Source: Dasypus novemcinctus (lineage: Eukaryota > Chordata > Mammalia > Cingulata > Dasypodidae). Taken from it: a DNA stretch of 64,000 nt. Position 1 is the first letter of the stretch, and each line of letters opens with the position of its first letter. A model generated the notes under the pieces. The model did no database searches, was not told the origin of the DNA, and was given only the letters and a program-made list of their open reading frames with translations. The stretch is taken from assembly GCF_030445035.2 (NCBI RefSeq), contig NC_080677.1, forward strand, positions 108,741,263-108,805,262, read 5' to 3'. This document shows positions 47,101-58,289 of the stretch, one piece after another. The translations under genes were made by a program, and so were the position numbers.

Positions 47101-50100
47101 CTTTTTGTTCCGTCATCTTGTTGTGTCAGCTCTCCGTGTGTGCGGCACCATTCTTCGGCACGCATGGGTCAGCTCCACACGGGTCAAGGAGGCCTGGGGT
47201 TTGAACTGTGGACCTCCCATGTGGTAGGCAGATGCCCTATCCATTGGGCCAAGTCTACTTCCCTGCCTACTTCTTAATCTAGAATTTTGTATTATCCTAA
47301 TTATGCCTCATGATGAATATTTCTGTTCACAAAGCTTCCCCTCTTTTGGGGGTTATTTCCTGGTGAAAATGTCCCAGAAGAAGAATTATGTGTCAAAGAT
47401 GTTTTGAATATTTCTAAAGTTTTTTATATATTCTGAAAGAGTTGCTTTATATTTGTGTCTTTTGACATAACTATTTTCAGCTGTAAAATTTGTAACACTG
47501 ATCCGAAAAATGGAACAAATATATTTTTAAAGTGTTGGAGCAGAATATTTGAAATTGGAACTATTCATAGATATCCATTTCTTCTGGTAGCCATATTCAT
47601 AGATAATACATTATGTTTACCTTTCGGAAGAAACTGATGGATTTATGAGCTATTAAATATATGAATTCTGGTAAAGATCTTGAGCATATGTAGATGTCTC
47701 AGATCAGACATCTTAAAGACCTATCAATAATGTGACCTGATCAAATGTCCTTTTTTATTTATTTCTCTCCCCTCTCCCTGGTTGTCTGCTTTCTGTGTCC
47801 ACTCGCTGTGTGTTCTTCTGTGACCACTTCTATCCTTACCAGCGGCACTGGGAATCTGTGTTTTTTTTTGTTGCGTCATCTTGTTGTGTAAGCTCTCCGT
47901 GTGTGCGGCACCATTATTGGGCAGGCTGCACTGTCTTTCGTGCTGGGCGGCTCTCATTATGGGGCACACTCCTTGCACGTACGTGGGGCTCCCATACGCG
48001 GGGGACACCTCTGCATGGCAGGGCACTCCTTGCACACATCAGCACTGCACATGGGCTAGTTCCACATTGGTCAAGGAGGCCTGGGGTTTGAACCGCAGAC
48101 CTCCCATGTGGTAGGCAGACACCCTATCCATTGGGCCAAGTCCGCTTCCCTCAAATGTCCTTTAAAAAGGTAATTTAAAAGTAATTAGTTTTTAACCAAA
48201 TTGCTCCAGAATGTAAATGAATCCAGGAAAACTTTATAACTTATGGTTTTATTCTCTTTCAAGATTTTATTTTGGTTGGTTCAAAACATTTTGGTAGATT
48301 CTGTTATCAAAATTTGGTCTTGCTGTTGGACAGAAGTAGGATTACTAAAACAGGAACTCAGTAAGCAGGTGAGCCTGGTGAGCAGGTGTAGCTCAGTGGT
48401 TGAGTGCCTGCTTCTCATATATGAGGTCCTGGTTTAATCCCAGATACCCTCTAAAATACAAACAAACAAACAAACAAAACTTATTGAACTGCTCTGAGTA
48501 TTTAAAATCAGACATTATTGAAGGGCTTAGGACAATAGTGTTTGTTAATGAGGAAATGTTTATGTAAAACAACCGAGAGTCACTATTATTAATCTTTATT
48601 TCTGACACAGATGTCTGAGAAAAAAAAGGACGAAGACAGTGAGACAAGTGCTTCAGCAAGTAAAGGTGAGAGCCAATGCATATTTAGTCTGTCTGTGATG
48701 AGAAAAATATGTACTGAGTGTGGAATGCACAGAAGAGAAGTTAACAGCCAAGAGTGTTTTAGGGCCTCTCTATGCCTGTGGAGGCCTGGGATGGGGGTGG
48801 GGGGGCGAGCTCCTTGCTTTTCTTCTCCCTGGGGCAGAAGGACAGTTTAGCTCCTTTAGCAGAACAGTCAGAGGTTATGAATGATTAGTAGGCAGAGTTC
48901 AGGTTCTCTTCATTCCTCAGTATTCTTCCTTAACATAACTTGCTCTTTCACCCCTTTATTGTTAGTGTTACTACAGGATTATGAGCTGCAGATGACAACA
49001 TATTTTTTAATATGTTGGAAGCAGTGGTGTGCTGGTAAATGCTTTTAACAACCAACTCTTCAAAATTTGTATGTATGTGTATACACACATGTTTATCAAT
49101 ATTTTACTGATATAACGGATGCATATCACACAGTTTACAAATAAAATATACAATTTCTTTATGGTAAATTCCATATAGTCAATTAATTCTCACCAAATGC
49201 TTTCCTCAATTTTTGTCTAATCCTTGCATCACTAGCCAACATATGGCTGCAGTTGACAAAGTGCAGTTTCGACATGAATGTTATTTTCTTTAAGTTAAGG
49301 AGTAAGATGAAAGTAAAACAGGAAGATGTCTATTGGTAATTAACTTAGTTGTCAATGATAGAAGTGACTTCTCTGCTGAATTGGATAAAAGCTTTAGAAT
49401 ATTGGGAGACTATTCCCTTTTTTTGTTTTTGTTTTGTCCAATGTAGTGGCTACAGACATGCCACTTTCAAATGTAATCTGCATTAGTAACATGTTCTCCA
49501 TCACTTTAAACTAGAAAATCAACAAAACCGTAAATCAAGCCCTGATTTTTAGTGTTTGCTAATTTTCATGGTGTAAATATACCTACCAAGACTAATTTCA
49601 TGCTGCCAATATGATGTCACCAAACATTTAGTTGGAAGAGATACACAGTAGCACACTATGTCATAGTATTTCCATCATTCATATACAACAGACATGAATA
49701 ACATCAAAAGCGTAAATCATAATAAAATGTGATAAAATGTTTAGGAAATGATGGGTTTTGAGTACTTACTACCCTTTTAATACATTTGATTTAATTGTAA
49801 GTTTGTATCATTTTTTAAAACAATGTCTGTGTTTAACAACCATTTCATAGAACAATAAGCTCTTATGATCTGATACAAACTAATTCCAGTGCACCACCTC
49901 ATAAAGAAAGAGTGTTCTTAGTTTCCTGCCACCCAGATCACCTTCATGTACACACTTGAATCAGGGCAAAGGAAAACAAGGTACTTATCTGGAAAAGTTT
50001 GGAGACCTTGTCCCTTGATCTCTTATCAGGGGTCCTCAAAACTTCACAAGTGATATATGTCAGGCGTCTGTCTGACCTCACTGCTCTGTAGGAGATGGGG

Positions 50101-50773
50101 GAGATACTGGAGAATGCAGATCAGCCAGCACACTTGCAGATGACTGGAGAAAAGCAGTGACTTAGCAACTGGCCACTGAGAGTAAACCCACAGGTGCCTT
50201 AAGTTTCCTTAAGTAATATGAGGTTATAGTAACCAACAGTGTACCTAACTTGTTAATTTGTTTTGTTGGTTGTTAGCAAGCAAAGATGATTCCCGTAAGC
50301 GGCAAAACAAAGGTGATGTCTGGGACTCTTTACAAACGATGAAGAAACCAAAGCATATCCAACTTGCCCCTGTAACAGACTCAGAGGCGGCTTTGGTCAA
50401 TGCCTATCTTGAACGAAGACGAGCCAGGCTCCATTCTCATTTCAGCCAGATGAATCAGATCCAGCATGACAGTGATACTACTGAGTATGACAGTGAAGAA
50501 TCGCATTCAGGAGCTTCCTCATGGAAGGAGAGTGAAAGTGAACATCACCCATCACCAGCTAATATTAAAAGGAGAAAAATAGCTCAGAAGCAGAAGAATC
50601 TGGGAAGTTACCAAATCAGGGAGAGGCCCTGCCTCCACTGCAAAGCCATGAGAACCAATGAGTGGTTGACCCGCCATTTCCTTCAAAACACTTTAGTAAC
50701 ACCCCCAGCGAAGGGAGATATTCAAGAGGAAAATTCTGTACCTGACATTAACACAAAATTTAGTAAATTTTGA
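43927..50773 (+). CDS. SSMEM1: SSMEM1, serine-rich single-pass membrane protein 1 (3 exons)
   Basis: The exons 43927-44109, 48611-48665 and 50277-50773 join to 735 nt, that is 244 codons plus TGA, the same length as human SSMEM1. The first exon gives MGDLLSLFWEVDPPP, an extracellular or lumenal stretch with Cys29 and Cys35, and a hydrophobic segment at about residues 37-55 (IGSFLLWYFVILLVLMFF) followed by Arg57. The remainder is hydrophilic. It holds a basic KKPK patch near 102, an RRRAR patch near 126-130, a Ser/Glu/Asp cluster at about 144-173, a CLHCK motif and a conserved C-terminal KFSKF. The function is poorly known; the human gene is reported mainly in testis. No frameshift or stop is visible, so the gene looks intact. 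It is head to head with TMEM209. Confidence 0.95.
44210..44640 (-). mobile_element. Old L1M-type 3' end, antisense
   Basis: gatgaccactgttaacattttgg ... atggcataattttatgtc ... gacatttagatggtttgcag is an antisense old-L1 3'-region pattern. Confidence 0.5.
45420..45535 (+). repeat. MIR relic
   Basis: attgagtgacttatccagtg ccacacaattggttagtggcag is the MIR core. Located in SSMEM1 intron 1. Confidence 0.7.
46700..47420 (-). mobile_element. Old L1M-type 3' end, antisense, SINE-split
   Basis: caaccactgctaacacttgtg ... tactatacattatataattgt before the SINE and cttaatctagaattttg after it. Confidence 0.5.
46962..47263 (-). mobile_element. DAS-type SINE with internal deletion
   Basis: Minus-strand copy, TSD TGCCTACTT at 46953-46961 and 47264-47272. 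Part of the repetitive body (gggcacactccttg region) is missing. Confidence 0.92.
47754..48150 (-). mobile_element. DAS-type SINE
   Basis: Full-length minus-strand copy, perfect 13-bp TSD TCAAATGTCCTTT at 47741-47753 and 48151-48163. Located in SSMEM1 intron 1. Confidence 0.95.
48379..48478 (+). mobile_element. Short tRNA-derived SINE monomer
   Basis: tRNA-like head gagcaggtgtagctcagtgg followed directly by an (aaac)n tail. No clear TSD. Confidence 0.75.
48611..48665 (+). CDS. SSMEM1: SSMEM1 coding exon 2 (residues 62-80), small exon
   Basis: A 55-bp exon after the acceptor TTTCTGACACAG, encoding MSEKKKDEDSETSASASK, with donor AAAG|GTGAGA. The phase (one base left) fits exon 3. A tRNA-derived SINE ends only about 130 bp upstream. 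Confidence 0.93.
48666..50276 (+). other. SSMEM1 intron 2
   Basis: GT...AG intron of 1.6 kb. About half is an old TIR-bounded DNA transposon relic (49022-49899). No other coding sequence is seen. Confidence 0.85.
49022..49899 (+). mobile_element. Old DNA-transposon relic with inverted ends
   Basis: The left end CAGTGGTGTGCTGGTAAATG and the right end ccagtgcaccacct are imperfect inverted repeats. Subterminal ttaacaacca motifs occur at both ends. A second partial copy lies at 58177. Probably a nonautonomous hAT-like element; the family name is uncertain. Confidence 0.6.
50277..50773 (+). CDS. SSMEM1: SSMEM1 coding exon 3 (residues 80-244 and stop)
   Basis: 497 bp from the acceptor TTGGTTGTTAG to TGA. 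It holds the basic patches, the acidic serine-rich cluster, the CLHCK motif and the C-terminal KFSKF. An open frame extends upstream into the intron, but the splice phase and homology fix the exon start at 50277. Confidence 0.95.
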
Positions 50774-50865
50774 ATTTTATCAAGTCCTTACCTTAATTGA
50801 AGCCAAATGAAAGAGATAGATACAATATAAAAAATCACCAGATCTCTAGGTGAGGAGGCTTTTAC

Positions 50866-50871
50866 AATAAA
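50866..50871 (+). terminator. SSMEM1 polyadenylation signal AATAAA
   Basis: Canonical AATAAA 93 bp after the SSMEM1 stop codon, giving a short 3' UTR. The transcript should end near 50885-50900. Confidence 0.6.
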
Positions 50872-50899
50872 GCCTCTTAACTAATAGCAAATATACTTG

Positions 50900-52090
50900 G
50901 AACCCAAGAGGTAAAATTTCAGACAGTTCTTTGTCAAAAAAAAAAAAAAAAGAAAAAAAAAGGACAGCAGATTTCTTTATGGCACCATTGGAGTATCAAA
51001 GACCTGCATCCACTGTAATTTTTATTCAAAAGAGCACAAGACATGTTTTATGCCTTGAGAGTATCTATTTTGTTTATGCCTATAGTACAAACAAGGAGGC
51101 TCTTTGCAAATACATTATGTTGAAAAACTATTTAAAAGTATTCATATATTTTGATTATCTGAATGAATGAATTAGGTTAAGTTAGTTGGAATAGAATTGA
51201 TCCATCCTCTCTAGTATCATATTTTCAGGTGACTCCCCCAGTGCTGCATTTCTGCACAGGTATCTGCTATTGGCTGGTGAGGAAGAGATCAAGAACCTGG
51301 AATATCTGATTCCTGGAGTAGAGCAAACTGGGGAGGCAGCATGACCCAGAGGGGCAACTAACCTATGGGTTGTCTAAGGTTGTTACCCAAAAGCCACAAT
51401 CCAGGCCTAGTTGGGGCTGGGTGTCCCAGTTAAGTGGGGATACCAGCTGTGTGGAATTCAGGCAGGCCTAGATAAATGGGTGGCCTTTGAGGAGATCATT
51501 CTGTGGATGGCAGGACCGTAACTGAGATGTAAAACTAAAACAAAGATCCCAGAGGAGAGGGCTAGTAGGGACAAGATAAAGTAGTAGGAACTCTAGTTTT
51601 TGGGCTAGAGTTCAGAGAAAGGCTTAAGTCTTGGAAGATGACTTGGTACTATATATGATTAGACTAAAGTCTAATACTGAGATCTGAGCCTTTCATGGGG
51701 AATAAAAGGGGTGGGGAGAGAGACAAGAAATCTGTGATTTGGAACCAGGTTTCATTCCTGATAACTGCAGATTCCTTGACTGATTGTAGCAAAGAGACTT
51801 GGGGGCGGGGGGTGGGGGGCAGTGTGGGAGCCCAGACCACTGGGACTAGGCCACTAAAGTCCAGGATGTGGCTGACATTTCTGAGCCTATCTGTGGGATT
51901 GTTTCAGGATTGGAATGGGTCTGAGGTAGTAGGTGAGAAGCATGAGAACCTCAATATTCAGCTCAAGCATCACCCTTTTCCATGAAGACTTTTCTTTACT
52001 CTCTCACACACTCCTCTACCTTGTTCCCTCAGGCAGAGCTCACGTTGTCCTCCCTTATGCCGCCACGTACCCGGAAAACTTATTTATTTC
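50900..52090. other. Intergenic, no gene seen
   Basis: Downstream of SSMEM1. Contains an A-rich tract at 50935-50960 and otherwise unclassified sequence, moderately G-rich at 51690-51860. Confidence 0.5.
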
Positions 52091-52106
52091 AGCATCCTTA
52101 GCATTT

Positions 52107-52503
52107 TTAAAATTTTCCCACCCCCCCACCCCCCGCCACGGCTTTTTGCTTGCTGTCTGCTTTCTGTGTCCTTTCGCTGTGTGTTCTGTGTCCATTCGCT
52201 GTGCGTTCTGTCTGTATTTTATTTATTCCCAACCCTCCCTTGCAGCTTGCTTGCAGTCTGCTCTCTGTGTCTATTCACTATGCATTCTGCGTTTTTTTTG
52301 CTTGTCTCCTTTTTGTTGCATCACCTTGCTGAGTCAGCTCTCCGTGGTGCTTGCAGGCCAGGCAACACTCTGCGTTGCTTGCGGGTCGGCGGCTCTCCAC
52401 AGCGTGCGGGAGAGCCTGTGTTCAAAAGGAGGCCCTGGGACGCAAACCCAGGCCTCCCATATGGTAGACGGAAGCCCAACTGGTTGAACCACAGCCACTT
52501 CCC
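52107..52503 (-). mobile_element. DAS-type SINE, divergent subtype with duplicated tail block
   Basis: Perfect 14-bp TSD CATCCTTAGCATTT at 52093-52106 and 52504-52517. The tail-proximal ctgctctctgtgtccattcgc block is present about three times. Confidence 0.93.
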
Positions 52504-52542
52504 CATCCTTAGCATTTCAATGAATATTTTTTTTCCAAATCT

Positions 52543-52957
52543 TTTTTTTTCAAGATTTATTTTTTATTTATTTTTCTCCCCTTCCTCCGTTGTCTGCTCC
52601 CTGTGCCCATTTGCTGTGAGTGTTCTTCTGTGTCTGCTTAAATTCTTGTCAGTGGCACCAGGAATCTGTGTCTCTTTTTGTTGCATCATCTTGCTGTGTC
52701 AGCTCTCCATGTGTGCGGCACCACTCCTTGGCAAGCTGCACTTTTTTCACACAGGGTGGCTCTCCTTCCGGGGCGCACTCTTTGCACGTGGGGCTCCCCT
52801 ACGCAGGGTCACCCCTGCGTGGCATGGCACCCCTTGTGTGTATCAGCATTGTGCGTGCGCCAGCTCACCACACTGATAGTGGAGGCTCTGGGTTTGAACC
52901 CTAGACCTCCCATCTGATAGGTGAACGCTCTATCATTTGAGCCAAATCTGCTTCCCG
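52543..52957 (-). mobile_element. DAS-type SINE
   Basis: Full-length minus-strand copy only 40 bp from the previous SINE. Short TSD CAAATCT at 52536-52542 and 52958-52964. Confidence 0.9.
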
Positions 52958-53059
52958 CAAATCTCTTTCTGACCTCTATATTTATCCACCCTTAAAGGTA
53001 GCATCTCATTTGTCATCTTTCTCTGTGGCCTAGCACAGTGCCAGACAACATGGCAGATA

Positions 53060-54550
53060 AGTAATAACAGTTGAATCAATAAATGGATTCATGAATGCAA
53101 GAGGGAGGGGCTGGGAATAGCAGAGGTAGAGAAAGTAGGGTAGGGGCCAATATCCAAAACTTGGTGAGTGATTCTGGTATTTCTAGTTTGATATGCTCAA
53201 GCTGTTTAAATTTTCCTGTCAATAGAACCAAAGAAAACAAGCTCAAAATACAAGGCAATTTTTTCTTCCCAAAGACTGACTCCTGGTGATCCTTGGCTCC
53301 TCTACTGCTGATCAAGGAACTTACATGGCATCTGCTGGTCTCCCTTCTCTTCTGGGTTTTGTAGCTTTTAGCTTCTTGCTTCCATGACTTTCTCTTTCTC
53401 TCTGTATTCATTCTGTTTATAAAGGACTCCAGTTATAGGATTAAGACTCATTCTGAATTAGGTGAGTCACACCTTAACTGAAGCAGTTTCATCAAAAGGT
53501 TCTATTTAGAATGGATTTACATCCACACGAATGGATAAGGTTTAAGAACATGTTTTTCTGGAGTATATAAAGCCCATTTAGGGCCCATGCCCTAAAGATT
53601 TTGCTTGCGGGTCTAGATATAAACCATTAATGTTATTACCCAAAGAGTCATTTATATTGAAGACTGCTACCTTTTCTGGTCCATTGGGCTAGAACAGACC
53701 AGAATTGGGGATGGAAGATGTTTGCCTATTTGAAGAAGAAATCTGTGTTGAGTTAATGCAGGGACTCTTAAATATGGGGAGGCTTAATTAGGGTAATCTG
53801 TGAGTACAGAAACAGGGAAGAACATAATGGGGAGGATATCCAAAACCAAGGAGGGAATTGCATGAAATCAAAGGGGTAAGGTAAGGATGTAGAATGAGGA
53901 GCAGAGCCTTGGTCAGATGTGTTGGGACTGAATTGAGTGAGGTACAGAACTGGTAAGGTGGGTGATCTTTTATGAAACCAGGGCTTCAGACCCTAGCCAT
54001 GGCAGGTATATTGTTTTTATGGAGAGCCTGGTGTTAGCTGTCAGGGTGGGACCCCTGACAGCTCTCAATTTCTCCTTTCAGAATGGGATAAGGCTAGCCT
54101 TTTCTGCTTTATATGGTAGAAGACTATAACCTATTTGGGTGGCTTACTTGAGGTGAGTCATGGGAATCTTGGACTTGTCTCCTATCTATAATCCATCATG
54201 TGGTTAAATATCACAACGGACTTCTGTGGCAATATCCACCTACATCAAGTATCAGAATTCTTATCAGAAACTGGGATGCAAGAAAACTCCTGGGTGCAGG
54301 TAATGGTCCACCTGAGATGGATGCACAAGGTATGAGAGGATATGTGTAGGTAGTCTTTAGAGGGGTTGGGGAATGGGGGAGCCGGGAACCATGCACCTAG
54401 GGGAGACAGTTTCAAACTCTGAACCAGTTTAGGAATCCGCTCTCGTGGACTAAGAGATATGGTTTTGGAGGGAGGAGCAATGAGCCAACAAGTTAAATCT
54501 AACCCAATAATAGCAGCAACAATGATTACACAGATTTTTTTAAAAAAAGG
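53060..54550. other. Intergenic, possible unclassified repeat
   Basis: 53300-53590 (gtttataaaggactccagtt ... ccttaactgaagcagtttc) resembles a repeat I have seen in xenarthran sequence but cannot name. A perfect hairpin lies at 54036-54063. No gene. Confidence 0.4.
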
Positions 54551-54760
54551 TAACATTTAAGGAGTGCTTGTCATATGCTAGGCCCAGAAGCAAACATTTT
54601 ATAAGGATTATTTACCCTTCACAAGCCTGTGAGACAGGACTTTTCCCAGTTTTATGAATGATGAAATTGAGGCTTAGGAAATTAAATAACTTGCCCAAGT
54701 TCATTCAGCAGATAAGTGTGGGGAAGCTGGAGCTTAGGTGTTGTCTGACACAGATATTTT
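54550..54760 (+). repeat. MIR relic
   Basis: taaggagtgcttgtcatatgc ... gatgaaattgaggcttagg ... aacttgcccaagttcattcagc is a well-preserved MIR. Confidence 0.8.
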
Positions 54761-54769
54761 GTTTTTACT

Positions 54770-57700
54770 ATGATGATGATCCATTATCCACATATGGAGA
54801 TATGGATAGCAATTAGAAAAACTTGGGAAACCAAATACCAAACCAGCCCAGAGACCAGAGGAAGACTGTTAATGGAAAATGAAGCCAAGAGTTAGAAACC
54901 CTACAGCTATGGGAGCAGTCAGAAGTGAGGAGGAGCAGGTTCACACGTGAAGCCTCAGCTTGCTTCATCTGCAGGGGCGGGCTTGAGAGTAAGTCAAGCA
55001 AACACCAGGGTGGTCTGAGAACACTAAAGAAAAGGGGGAAATGAAAACTTGTCTGGAAAGGTTGGTGAGGGCAGGAAGGTGTTTGCACTGAATATGGAGA
55101 AACAAGAGGCTGTAGTAACTACCAGTGAAGTTAATAGCCAAGTGTTTGAGAGAATGGGAAGAGGATCCAGTTTCTGAAAGGGTAAGCAGGGACAGTGAGA
55201 AGGCTTGTATGAGTGGATTACCTTGCTCCATCCCTGCAGGTTGGCTCCTGCAGGCACTGCATCAAGCCACGCATCATGAAGAAAACCAGATGGCAACTAT
55301 CGGTCTCCCCCCAGCACCGCCCCTTTCTCTTATGAAGGAATACTCTCCCAACATACTCTAGTGGAGGATTTTCAAAATGGTGACTCATTACTAGATTGTG
55401 AAATCAATTTAGTGCAGTGGTAAAGATAAATAGAAAATAGCAGTGCATTGCACATAATAAGGGTAAGTATTGTTTTTGTTTCAGTGCGTTCATGCTGAAT
55501 TGCAATGCAAAATGTGTTTCTTACTACTGGTGAGATAAAAAAAGCCTCTGCTCTAGGGTAGTTTTCTTCATAGATTGTCCCCGTCAGTCAGCTATAGCAC
55601 TAAATTAGTGAAAGAAGTCACTCCATGAATTCCTAATTCTTGAATGCTGGTAATTAGTTAAAACCACAGTCAGACTATAGGATGAACCAACAGTCTAGAT
55701 GAGTGAAAAGTCTGAATTAATTTATATTACTATAAAAGAACTTCAGGTTTATTATTTCCAAATAGGGTAAGTGGAAGCAAGCTAACCAACTGTTGCTGGT
55801 ACACAGGGCTGGGTTTTACCTTGGTGAATAGACGAGAGTAATTTTTAATTGACATTTCAAAGAAACCCAAGAAACAGGCTAGCCATTGTTTAAATCATAA
55901 TTACTCTGTATGTAAAAGGATACTTCTAAAGCTTTTCAAAACAACTGGTTCTTTTAAGTAGATAATTATTCCCCTTCCAATCTTGTTTACACTATTCAGA
56001 GCTTCAGTGAACTCTTTTTTTCACAGATAGTGCAAAGGTCAATTTTAGCCAGCCCTTTCTCAAATTATCACAAATTCTCAATTAGTGAATTCTAAACAGG
56101 GCTTCCCTGTAACAATATACTAAAGACTCGTGTGATGTATTCTTTATTGCCTTGAATAACATCTGACAAGTTTCCAAGTACCAGGCCACCTGGATATTCT
56201 CTATCTGTCATGAACATGTGGTCAAAGGGGTGGACGGGAGTATGAGGGGGAAATACAAATCAGGCACAAACATGCAGGGTTGGTGATGGAAGACAAAGGA
56301 AGAAATGTGCTTTTTTTTCTTTAAGTAACCATTACATGCCAAGGGAATATTAAATTATAGGTGTTTTTGGTGTAAAGAAGAACTGCACTTTAGATCTAAA
56401 TTTAACAAAACTACAGATGTACTTGAAAATAGAAAACTGAGCTTCTTTTGTATTTAGACTGGAAGTTATTAGAGAGGCCTAGGGAATTTGGCAGAGGAAA
56501 GATGTATTACAAATAAAATTGGACTTGTGCTTTTTCGAGTACCTTTTATTTCTCGTTACACATTTCTGCTCAGTGCACAAAATAGAAATGCATGAAGTAC
56601 TTTTTAAGGCACAAATTTTATAATCTGGGCAATAGTGTTTTCCAGTTTTTAATTTTCTAAGCTTGGCCTCTTTCACAGGCAGTTTCTCAAGCTGCCTTAT
56701 TACAGGGGGCTGTTGTCTATAATAGTCTATGTTTATTAGGGAGCTCTGTCACCATGAAGTTTCATGTGTTCAAAATCTTGATTTAGCAGTGAGAACACCA
56801 GGCAGGGAGCCAACTCTGTTACTAATTAGTATAAATCAAAAAGGGGGCAGACAGGGAGACAAAAACCAAGTCCCAGTGGAAAGGTCTGCAGCCAGGGTTA
56901 GTAAGACTGACTGGCAGGTCAGAGAGTTGAGTAAGAGACAAAAGGACTTGGAAAAATGCCACTTAGAGCCTGAATATTTTTGACTATTTTCTCTGACTGC
57001 ACCCCTTTACAGAACGGGTCTGTAGTAGCCACTGTCGGTTGTTTCCTTTCTTCCAATCTAGCAGACCCCCATTTTCTCCATGGTCCTGTTTCCATTACAT
57101 GACGTAGAGTTGGATCCTGATTGGTCTAAGTCAGTGATGGTGTTGATCAATGAACGATTCAAGCATAGGCATGTAATCTAATTCTGGGAAGGGAAGTTTG
57201 CTGGTTATTGAAGGGAAATTTGTTGTTACTGAAGACAAATTTCTTCAGTCTTAAGACACGCACAGGAAAGAAATGGTTCCTTCTCTTCTGGTGGATGATG
57301 CTAAGTCTTCACATGACTGAAACTGTAGCAGCCGTCTTGTGTCCATGTGTATGACTGAGTGAAAATATGGAAAAGACCAGGTCCTGAGCTGCTGACTTGA
57401 AATATTTTGGAGGCATTCTACTCTTGGACCTCTTTTTTAAGGCGAGATAATTCTAAGCATTTTAAGCATTTTAAGTTGATTTTTCTGTTTTTTGCAACTG
57501 GTATAGGGTCTTAGTCTTCTTATCCTCTCTAATTTCTAGAGCTGCTCCTTTGATGTAAAGGTGCTTTATAATGCTTAAGGTGTTAAATAAATACTGATTA
57601 AAGTGTGTGTATTTCCTTGATGGGGCCTGTGGCTTTGCCTCTGGTGGCCACAGTGGTAGGGTTGAGAAGTATTAATGCCTGGGAAAAGGCCTTTATACAT

Positions 57701-58170
57701 GTTGTGGACCTTTTTGGGTTGACTGCCTCATCCCTTTTCGAGGAAACTTTTCTTTTCCCCAGCTTCATGAATATCAGTATAGTGTGATCCTGCCCCCTCC
57801 TGCCCCACCCTTACCTGGACCAGGCATTGATTGGGGTAGAACCCTTTTCCAATTTGAGTCTCTTCCAGAAATTTTAGATTTGGGACCAGAAGAAAGATAA
57901 GTCACTCTCTGGGTGACTGGACCAAGAGCAGGTTTTCAGGGCCCACATTTCCCTCCATGTTAACTGGGAATGAGCGAAAACAGGTTGTAACTGAAAGAAA
58001 AGAATGAAAGAGATGGAAAGTTCTGATGCTTCTCAAGTTCTTGGTTCCAGTTCATTCCTAAGACCTATCTATTTACCCATTCATAGGTGCCATTATACTT
58101 TACTAGTATATTCTTACAACAAATTCCTCCTTTATGCTTAGATTGCTATTAATTGAAACCAGAAGAATCT
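54770..58170. other. Intergenic, no gene seen
   Basis: 3.4 kb of apparently unique sequence with few recognisable repeats. The longest frames are about 60-90 codons, look random and match nothing I know. Confidence 0.5.
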
Positions 58171-58176
58171 CTAAAG

Positions 58177-58285
58177 CAGTGGTGTGCTGGCAAATGTTTA
58201 ATAATGGACTCTCTAGGAGAATAAAGCCCTGATTTTGTAGCATTTTGCAGGGTTCCACAATATAAATACTTCCACTATTGCTTAC
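58177..58285 (+). mobile_element. DNA-transposon relic, partial second copy
   Basis: Starts CAGTGGTGTGCTGGCAAATG and shares aagccctgatttt with the element at 49022. Confidence 0.55.
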
Positions 58286-58289
58286 TTCA

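Larger units (their letters stand above)
44110..48610 (+). other. SSMEM1 intron 1
   Basis: GT...AG intron of 4.5 kb. It contains antisense L1M-type fragments (about 44210-44640, 46700-46950), a MIR near 45420-45535 and three SINEs (46962, 47754, 48379). No further coding sequence is seen. Confidence 0.85.

Noticed and set aside
52166-52876. 236-codon open frame on the plus strand
   Set aside because: It runs through two antisense DAS-type SINEs; such frames recur in most copies of the SINE and reflect its composition, not a gene.
57605-57787. 60-codon intergenic frame
   Set aside because: No splice context, no recognisable homology, and of a length expected by chance.
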